From contig JABANP010000168.1 of the NCBI GenBank assembly GCA_013115135.1, positions 1 to 64,000 on the forward strand: DNA of 64,000 nt. Reading direction: 5' to 3'. This document shows positions 57,201 through 64,000 of the stretch, piece by piece (positions within the stretch are counted from its first letter, which is position 1; every line of letters begins with the position of its first letter). The position numbers and the translations under genes were made by a program. The notes under the pieces are model-generated. The model saw only the letters and a list, made by a program, of their open reading frames with translations, had not been told where the DNA came from and made no database searches. Origin of the DNA: Perkinsus olseni. Its lineage: Eukaryota > Perkinsozoa > Perkinsida > Perkinsidae.

Positions 57201-57571
57201 TGGGTAGGATTCACCGCCGTGTGGACCTGAGAATACACACATGGCCGTGCACGGCGACCGCGAACAATATCATACCACGCCTTCGCAGATTACGAGGTTG
57301 AAAGATTCCAACGCCTATGACGGACTGTTCTTACGTGTATCTCGTGCAAACCACGAAGGCACCGTTTGAGCCTTTCCATTCTAGTTGGACATCGTGATGG
57401 TCCTTCACATAGAGGCGGGAGATGCGCCTGAAGGTGCTCTGGCCATACCACTCCTTTCATAACTCTCCGCAATCACCTTCCGATTGAGCTGCCTGTACTT
57501 CCACAGATAAATGAAATAAAAATATATTTCCAACGTCAGCCAAAACCGCAAGAAGTGTCGGCCATAAACAC
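51201..57571 (-). CDS. Alpha/beta-hydrolase AB1 (tandem paralogue)
   Basis: Upstream paralogue of AB2 with the same architecture. Placed exons: 57477-57571 (hydrophobic EIYFYFIYLWKYRQLNRK), 57335-57427, 54722-54806 (WYFGAPVDSLQRGNLEEW), exons near 53550-53800, 53218-53304 (RPFICYGVTHFVLP), 52569-52674 (FCHGLGVGLLPYIP), 52030-52128 (RPYPNLPSAREM), 51931-51972 (GHSFG nucleophile elbow), 51779-51874 (SLSLVDPVCFLLVKND), 51629-51724, 51475-51584 (LCGRDFIIPAHS), then 51418 leftwards (AARLEIARDG). I could not find a clear catalytic-His exon equivalent to that of AB2, so the 3' end is uncertain; the boundary at 51201 is nominal. The 5' start is also open. Identity to AB2 is moderate in the core and weak outside it, indicating an old duplication. 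Confidence 0.8.
51419..51474 (-). repeat. GTATCTT-family intron in AB1 (56 nt)
   Basis: Starts GTAGGTATCTTAGGTTGACC, includes GGAAGATGC, ends ACTCTCAG. Phase matches the AB2 position occupied by a tRNA-like intron. Confidence 0.8.
51725..51778 (-). repeat. tRNA-3'-half introner, antisense, in AB1 (54 nt)
   Basis: Contains GGGGGATTCGAACCTGCGAC. On the plus strand the element reads GGTCGCAGGTTCGAATCCCC, then AAGGGCA and TTTTT. At the same position AB2 has a 44-nt intron (44307-44350) with no T-arm. Confidence 0.88.
51875..51930 (-). repeat. GCCGTTGAGGAA-family introner in AB1 (56 nt)
   Basis: Starts GTAGTAATGCCGTTGAGGAA, holds GCAAGATGGCAAGATTT and ends ATCTCAG. It is homologous to the PRPP synthetase intron at 41528-41574. 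Confidence 0.88.
51973..52029 (-). repeat. tRNA-3'-half introner, sense, in AB1 (57 nt)
   Basis: Starts GTAGGGGTGG, holds CGCGGGTTCGATCCGAGG and ends TGTGTCAG. Removal brings SQAHM next to IGHSFG, as in AB2, which has a 54-nt intron without a T-arm at this position (44537-44590). Confidence 0.88.
54322..54409. repeat. Long foldback hairpin with AAGATAGCAAGAT words
   Basis: Arms of about 36 bp (54322-54358 and 54371-54409) with two mismatches, separated by about 12 bp. The arm sequence includes GCGCAAGA(G/T)AGCAAGATATG, close to the AAGATAGCAAGAT core of the GCCGTTGAGGAA introner family. It lies in an AB1 intron. Confidence 0.85.
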
Positions 57572-60300
57572 CTACATCCAAAGCGAGCGCAGGGGATCTA
57601 TTGCAAGCCTCGAATCGTCTCAACGTGGAAGCTCTCACAATTCTGGAGTACAAGACCTAGGGCGGGTGGCTACAGGTGACCCGGCCGAGGAGACTTGGAA
57701 GTAAATAGTTCACAGCGGATTATACGCCCGCACGACGGCAAACGCTTCAGTATCAAAATGGTGCTCGAGAAAGCGTCAGCAAACGGACGACCTGCGGAGG
57801 GTCCTTTGTAGCTTGAGCCTCCAAAAACGTATCCATGACGACATAATGATTCATTATTAATGAACAGCTCATTCCACGCAAGGTTCGAGGAAACACAAAA
57901 AAAAGTACAATCCGCAGCAGCGCTCGAACTTGTCGCAAAGCATAATCGAATTATTCACTGATGACAACGCTACTACTTTAACCTCTACTACCGGGATTTC
58001 CACCACTAGAACTACGATTTACACTACTCCTCGGAAGACTGATCTATCCCCAAACTACGAGCCAGCTGTCCTATCGTCTGGACATTCCCGTCTCTTATCT
58101 TGGCACGCCACCTAAGAAAGGGCGGTCGACTCCCACTCCAATGGCTGTGAACATCATGTCCATTAAATGGGCGGGTCCAACTCTGGATCGCCAGACATGA
58201 ATATGTCAGTCGGTGCACTAGAGCACGGAATGTTGCAAACTTTGCTATGCAAAGCGTTGGTTGCTCAAGAATCTCGATACCAAATTTCTCCCACCCTTCT
58301 ATTTTTCATTTTCTCTCTTCGTTTCGGTCACCATCCAATTTTATTGCCCATCAATCACGGAATTTACGGTACTATTCTCTAATTCCCACAACCATTACCG
58401 TATTATTTTCAGTATCCAAACAGCCGGCAGTACAGCCCTCAATGGCGCCACTATCAGCCATCGAGAAGCGAATCTTCGACCTCTCTCCGTCCCTGAGGTA
58501 AATGAAAACTCTTTCTATCGTGAATCCAGAGTACACAGTTGGAAACGCCTCAGAAGTTTCATCAGCCCTCCGTGGCTTCCAAACAGCCGAAAAAGGGTTT
58601 TTGACAACTTAATAGATCCCTCTAATTTTCTACGTTAACCGAGTTCTGCGATTCGCCCTCGATCGGCGATAAAATAGCTACTCTGTGTCGGGTAACGATA
58701 TTACACTGCATTCGCGAAGGAAGTTGCTCATGTCAGTAGCCAATAATGATATCACATCATTGATCTGCGACCCTCCACAAAGCTTCACACTGTGATCCGA
58801 ATTCTACAATCGCCTGATGCACTGTGCACCGTGCACACTTCGATCCCTTATACGGAAAGATTTCCAAAGGTGCTACGCAGCATAGCCGGCCACAGTGCAG
58901 CTCCTACCAGCCAAAGCCGCCGCTGCTGTCACGCCAAGCGCCGCTCGACCGATCGAAGAGGACAGAGCTCGCGTGGAGCGATCTGAGAAAGAGACTGAAC
59001 TCCGAGACCGCCAGATGACGCTTCGACACTCCGACGCAGTGGATTCGCAAATCCCCAGGGAGGTGCTCGATAGTAACATACAATCTCATATCTGGAGTCG
59101 AAAACGGTTCTAATGCACGTGAAAGCTTTTACGGCAGAGGCTCTACCGCACCACAGATGCCTTGTTTCAGAGTTGCTTATCGAACACCCTCGTCACTTTT
59201 GCCTCTCTCAGATACTGTTCAGGAGTCTCGCGATGAAACTACAGGCTTTGCGTTAAACCGCTGTGTTTCGAATCCCCGTCGTTCAAAGAGTTATGTCCAC
59301 TACTAATCAACGGGGAAGATTTGGTATGAGACATGGCCGCTAAAATATATCTACTTGAGTGACTTTTTTCTCAAAAAAATGTTGAATACCATAAAACACG
59401 ATAATCACTAAATTGCAATCGTAGTGGGCTTCGACAAGATACCACTACCGGAGCTACTATAAACAGCTACTCCCGGTCTTTTAACCCACCCAGTAGTACC
59501 GAGGCTCCTCTGTAGCAGTAGTCGCAGCAGCTCCGTTGAAGAGGCAGTGATCGCGATAGAAAACAATATATAAAACTACGAGGGCTTTGCCATCCAGTGT
59601 GAGCGATTGAGAGATAGTCCTCCTCGGGTTGGGCTACATCGCCGTATGCACAAGGCCTGTCGTAGGGCCTTTAATTTGGCATGAAGACACTCAACTCGAT
59701 GCAGACTGCAATTAAGAAATGACCATGACACGAGATGTATCTTTAGGTTGATTCTGGAACATTATAGAATATAAGATTCCTTCTTGAGAAGCGTCAGAAG
59801 GCACTGGACTGTGAGAGTAAGTTTATACAGCGCAACCGTGCTGAACCCTTCCTCGAATCATCTTAGCCCAGCTCATTCACGTGTCTCGGCACTTAACTCG
59901 ATAAATTAATACCGCCACCACACCCAAGAAATCGTCCTATCGAGAATCACAACTCTCGTCACTTAGTAAGATCGGATCCGGCCCCCGCAGTCTTTCGGAA
60001 AGACTTTCTCCGAGAGCAGCTTCTTGTATTCTTGGCGGGACAGCTTGTACCATAGTGCCAAACTACTTAGCCCGTCTCTACACGGCCCTAGCTCCTGATT
60101 AACCAACTGCGCTGAACCAGCGCAGACCATCGCCTCTGATTACAAATCGATCAGAATGGCGTGCGCCACGTGCGTACGCGAGCGCAAGATCCTCAAGCAT
60201 TCGTGTGACGCGTGCATTTCCCTTCCTCTCTGAACGCCTGCACTGCAATGCGCTGTACGTCCATTACTTTCCGTCTTCCATGCCTCCTCGCAAAGGCTCG
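57572..60300. other. Interval between AB1 and PSAT without a resolved gene
   Basis: A hydrophobic minus-strand segment (VRALLRIVLFFVFPRTL, 57753-57938) could be an upstream AB1 exon. Around 58890-59110 both strands are open for 60-70 codons without motifs. GTATCTTTAGGTTGA occurs on the plus strand at 59739, and AAATCGATCAGAATGGCGTG at 60144, so stray copies of intron-type motifs are present. Nothing else is recognised. Confidence 0.35.
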
Positions 60301-60444
60301 CGTTGTCGAGGCGACGCCGTAGAGTCATGACGTCTGCCAGGGTTCAATACCGTCCTTCTGCCATGTCCAGGCGCTCCCTCCTCTCCCCTTCTCGCCTCGC
60401 ACTCGATAAAGCTGTTGGTGGTGGGGCTCCATTGAGTGTCTTGG

Positions 60445-60498
60445 GTAGGTCAATGGGGCCATGGCATCCTAGGTCGATCCATGCAAGATACAGAACAG
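60445..60498 (+). repeat. GTATCTT-family-like intron at PSAT 5' end (54 nt)
   Basis: Starts GTAGGTCAATGG and holds CCTAGGTCGATCC then GCAAGATACAGAACAG. The words TAGGTCGA and AAGATAC are those of the LSG1 and PRPP synthetase introns. The downstream exon is in frame with PSAT, but the upstream exon phase does not match. Confidence 0.6.
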
Positions 60499-63400
60499 GT
60501 TGAGTTTCGGCCTCTTTCAGCTCGTGCCGCCAGCAACATCGCTGCCTCTCTTCGCACTCGTGCCGATTTCAACGGCGATTCTGTCCGCGAGAAGGTAGCC
60601 GACTCGCAACTCCTTCACGCTTCAACCATGGTCTCCTAGGTTGCAGAGGTGCACGTTCAGACCGCTTCCAAGTACCACGACAAGAGAGTCTTCAACTTTT
60701 CCGCCGGCCCAGCTGCTCTTCCCGATGAGGTAAGCCAACCCGTCCTCGTCATTGTCTCTGGATGTCGATCGTACTACTGTCCAGCCACTACGTCGAGGGT
60801 GTTTGAACTCGCACCTCTTGCCTGGAGGTGATTGTTTTTGGCATTGTCGTTGGTACGAGGAGCCTGACCAGATTGCGAGTTTGAGAGAATCTTTTTTCGT
60901 TATGCCTTCACCCAGCCGCGTTCAGAGCTTTTCACGCGGCTGCTCTTCGGCAACAGCGAGCCCCCCAAACAACCGCCGATTTCGGTTGAGCGTTCTTCAA
61001 TATTGTTTGCACATTGCGTCTTCAGTGCCGCCCACTGTCGATCCTGTTGGGCCCTCTTCCCGTCGGCGTTATGTGAACAAGACAAATCTTTACGTCGCTT
61101 TGGCAAATTAAGTCTGAAATTTTCGCAAGGTTGAGAGTACGCGTTGTAATGTGATAGTGGATAACTTTGATGACAGAGACAGTTACACCGGACTTGCAGT
61201 CCTCATATTTTACACGGTGCAAAGTCGGTTTTCAAACTCTTTTTGTTGCCGCATCAGCTTAGATATTCTGAGGAAGGCAGACCTGATCTCGCTCAGTGGT
61301 TGGTGGTTGCTAGTGTGCCCTCACTCAGGTTATGTACGAAGCCCAGCGTGATTTTTCTAACTATGCTGGTACCGGTATGGGCTTCATGGAGCTCTCCCAC
61401 CGTGATGTGGAGGGGCCCTTTCAGACGGTAAGCAACTGATGGTCATCACTCTGATCACTCTGCCGGGGGGTGGTCAGCTGACGGTGTAGCGTATCTTTGT
61501 TCGACGGCGGTCTGTCAACAATGATGTAAATCGCTTTTTGAGGGGCTTTACATTGGGCAGGGCAGGTGCGCGTCGTGAGTTTATCATCCCAAATCACCGT
61601 GTCGCGTATCCATCCACTCCTCTCGGCTCTGGTCATCGTTGATTTGTGGCAGGTGCTTGCCCAAGCTGAGGATCGTCTCAGGGAGATGTTGCACATCCCG
61701 GCTAACTACAAGGTAAGTAGGTTAAGCGCTCGCCCTGGTGATCGATTTGAGTTGTCGGTCAGATCATGTTCTTGCAAGGAGGTGCTCATGCTCAATTCTC
61801 CGGCATACCGCTGAACCTATTCCGCCCTGCACTCGGCCACAAGGTGAGAAAAAATGCAGTCGCTCGGGATAGAACCCGGGACCATCGCCCTGTCATCATC
61901 AGGTGGTCGAGTATATCGACACTGGATATTGGGGCCAGCGTAGCCTCGGTGAATGTGCTAGAATGATCGGCCAAGACAAAATCAAGGTCATCAATAAGGA
62001 GTTCAACGCCAGTCTCCCTGCGAATGTCAAAGGCCTCCCAGGTGAGCAAGAGGGGTAATCGAAAGGTCTCCGGTTCGAATCCCAGAGCTGTAATAATCGT
62101 TGAGTCAAAACTGCTTCGAATTTGGTCGTCCTGATATTTGTGTCGTATTGGAAGGAAAAGTTGTGGTTTTGTGGTATGGCCAACTCGTTCAGTAGAGGCC
62201 CTGGCCGTTCTATGCTTGGCCGAATAGGGGTTCAATATTTTAACCGAGTTTGTGTAAAGCTGCTCTTCGGGGTCATTTCGATGCCGAGCCATGAGGTTCG
62301 GGTGATCTTGGGATGAGGTTATGCTTTGTTTATTTACCGCAGACTGTTGGTCGAGTTGATTGCTTTTCGAATGGTATCTAGAGGTTTAGCGTGGAAGATT
62401 CAAAACAGCTCGGGTAGATGACCATTGCTTATCAGGATACTCCGATCTCGACCTAACCACCCCAGCCTCGGAAGTCTCCTTTACTCACTTCACAGCCAAC
62501 GAGACGATGGAAGGTCTCGAGTACCTAGATGACAGCATGGCTGCAGCATTGAAGGAGTCTGGTCGGGATGTGGTCATCGATATGACCAGCACTCTCCTCT
62601 CCAGGCCAGTCAACGTTGAGAAGTAGGCAACGCCCAACCAGGCGCGCATTCGTCCGTTAGCTTGCGACGGTTTTGACAGAGGTTGAAGATTTCTTACTGA
62701 AATTTATTATTTTTGATTATATTATTTATTATATTTTATACAACAGTAATAAACAGTACCGTATTATTACTTGGTGATAATATTAGTTATTTGCTTGGTG
62801 GCTAATCCTGTTGTACTAATTGTCGTATCTGCTTTGAAGCGGACTGAAGAATTGCATGCGACCACACGCACGCAATGATCGAAAAGGGAGACTATACCCT
62901 CCGCTCGCTCCGCAATTGAGAGATGGGTGATTGAGCTAGAGCGTCTCTTCTGCATGTTGATGGTTGTCAGTCTCTCCTGCTTGTTGTCAGCTACGGCGTT
63001 ATCTACGCTTCGGGTGGTAAGAATCTTGGCCCAGCTGGCGTCTGTCTTGCCATCGTCAGAGAGGATCTTATCAGGCCGGTGGGTGATGCGAAAAGGGGAC
63101 CGCTGGCGACGGCCTATCTTTATCGAGAATATAAGAATATCTTTACATGGATGAAATAGCAGTATGAAAGTTAGTAATTTCAATGAGATGATAATAATTC
63201 GGTATATTATGAAGTTGAATGATTTTGTATCGTTCATGCGGGGCTGTAGGTGACGCCATGGGGTTTCTCCTTTATTTCTACTTACCTTTATTATAAGACC
63301 TTACCTAGACATAGATAATGTTCATGAAATATTGATGAAAAAAGTTATGTAAATCATTTCAGTGATGGAATAATAATAGTCTTATAGACGCATGGGGTAT

Positions 63401-64000
63401 TACAATCTCCATGTGTTCACTTGAAAGTATGTAGTAGGTTTTAGCGCACGCCATTTCGATCGATTATGGTAGAATGTCGTTCATGTCCTTCTGCTTCAGA
63501 GTTCCCCACCGTATGTTTGTCCATCATTCATTGACTTTCACATCCAGTCAACCTCGACACCGCTGTGCAGTCTGTACAACACTCCGCCTACCTTCGCCAT
63601 CTACATGGTCAATCTCGTCCTCGGCTACTATCAGAAGGCCTATGGTCCGAGCGATACGTTGGCCAATGTTCAGAAGAAGGCTATGTAGGAGAAGTGGTGG
63701 GGCCGGGGATCGAACCTGCGTCTGTTTTCAGTCGACGAGCTGCGCAGGTTTGGGGCACGGTAGATCGCTCTAATGGCTTCTACACGGTAATATCGGCCAC
63801 TGTTCACCTCCGCCGTCGCTCCCTACTGTCTGCTTTGGCTCCGTTTCTATGGTGGTCCGAGTTGCATTTTTACGGTATGTGCAGTAGTACGTTCTCAGAG
63901 CCCGGTTCGCCCCGCTGATCGCAGCCGCATGTCGGTCTGTTTGAGGGCCCGTGGTGAGGACAGGTCTCTGGAGGACCGCTTCGTAGCGGAGGTGGGATGG
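60499..64000 (+). CDS. Phosphoserine aminotransferase (PSAT), 3' end beyond window
   Basis: A PLP enzyme of serine synthesis converting 3-phosphohydroxypyruvate plus glutamate to phosphoserine plus 2-oxoglutarate. Exons joined in phase: 60499-60594, 60640-60729, 61329-61427, 61653-61712, 61763-61843, 61903-62041, 62436-62622, 62991-63078, 63548-63684, 63732-63786, 63899 to the window end. Motifs: VFNFSAGPAALPDE, GTGMGFMELSHR, FLQGGAHAQF, HFTANETMEGLE, VVIDMTSTLLSRP, YASGGKNLGPAGV (PLP lysine), LYNTPPTFAIYM, then RSRMSVCLR. An upstream exon from ATG 60327 is likely (Ser/Arg-rich, possibly a targeting leader), but its phase does not close across 60445-60498, so the start is open. At least four introns carry introner motifs. 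Confidence 0.93.
61713..61762 (+). repeat. ATCGATC/GCGCTC-family introner in PSAT (50 nt)
   Basis: Starts GTAAGTAGGTTAAGCGCTCG, then CCCTGGTGATCGATTTGAG, ending GGTCAG. Its core CCCTGGTGATCGATTTG is identical to that of the LSG1 intron at 27817-27864. Confidence 0.9.
61844..61902 (+). repeat. tRNA-3'-half introner, antisense, in PSAT (59 nt)
   Basis: Contains CTCGGGATAGAACCCGGGAC, a diverged T-arm in reverse, and ends CATCATCAG. Removal joins ALGHK to VVEYIDTG in phase. Confidence 0.83.
62042..62435 (+). repeat. PSAT intron 6 with a sense tRNA-3'-half piece near its start
   Basis: A 394-nt intron. At 62064-62092 it holds AAGGTCTCCGGTTCGAATCC followed by CAGAGCTGTAA, without a clear T-run. 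The rest shows nothing recognisable, so a larger insertion may have expanded a former short intron. Confidence 0.7.
63685..63731 (+). repeat. tRNA-3'-half introner, antisense, in PSAT (47 nt)
   Basis: Starts GTAGGAGAAGTGG, holds GCCGGGGATCGAACCTGCG and ends GTTTTCAG. Removal joins VQKKA to RRAAQVWGT in phase. Confidence 0.87.

Overview
The window is eukaryotic nuclear DNA from a protist. The best guess is an alveolate of the Perkinsus type; this is an inference from gene content and style, not a proof. Genes sit on both strands, start with ATG, are cut by many very short GT-AG introns (44-59 nt is common), and include a nuclear-type tRNA-Arg. No bacterial operons or Shine-Dalgarno sites were seen. 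I joined exons by hand, checking reading phase and conserved family motifs, so splice sites are predictions. Several listed starts avoid in-frame TTG or GTG codons.

Left third (1-25 kb): gene-poor, with many perfect hairpins, a 13-copy minisatellite (3763-4959) and a non-autonomous hAT-like element (9533-10658, 8-bp target duplication). It carries four copies of one secreted-protein family: two intact on + (2852-3625, 6264-7031) and two on - with a frameshift between signal peptide and mature part (22232-23075, 24395-25172). A BTB/POZ gene lies at 18991-21060 (-).

Middle (26-42 kb): LSG1-type circularly permuted GTPase (26176-32460, -, about 19 exons), an Mpv17/PMP22 protein (33210-33908, +), a small two-helix membrane protein (34341-34687, +), tRNA-Arg(CCT) (35607-35678, -), a peroxisomal DHRS4-like short-chain dehydrogenase ending in SRL (35806-38198, +), and a ribose-phosphate pyrophosphokinase with a membrane-spanning N-terminal extension (38421-41673, -).

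Right third (43-64 kb): two tandem alpha/beta-hydrolase paralogues on - (AB2, 43494-49767; AB1, about 51.2-57.6 kb) with the same intron positions, then phosphoserine aminotransferase on +, running off the right end.

The most striking signal is in the introns. Five short sequence families recur as whole introns in unrelated genes (BTB, LSG1, PRPP synthetase, AB1, AB2, PSAT), as expected of introners (transposable intron-generating elements). One family looks like the 3' half of a tRNA (T-arm, acceptor strand, Pol III-style T-run) and occurs in both orientations. At matching intron positions AB1 and AB2 carry different families. Two hAT-type MITEs also sit in introns. The genes do not form one pathway; PSAT (serine synthesis) and PRPP synthetase (nucleotide precursor) are independent housekeeping enzymes.
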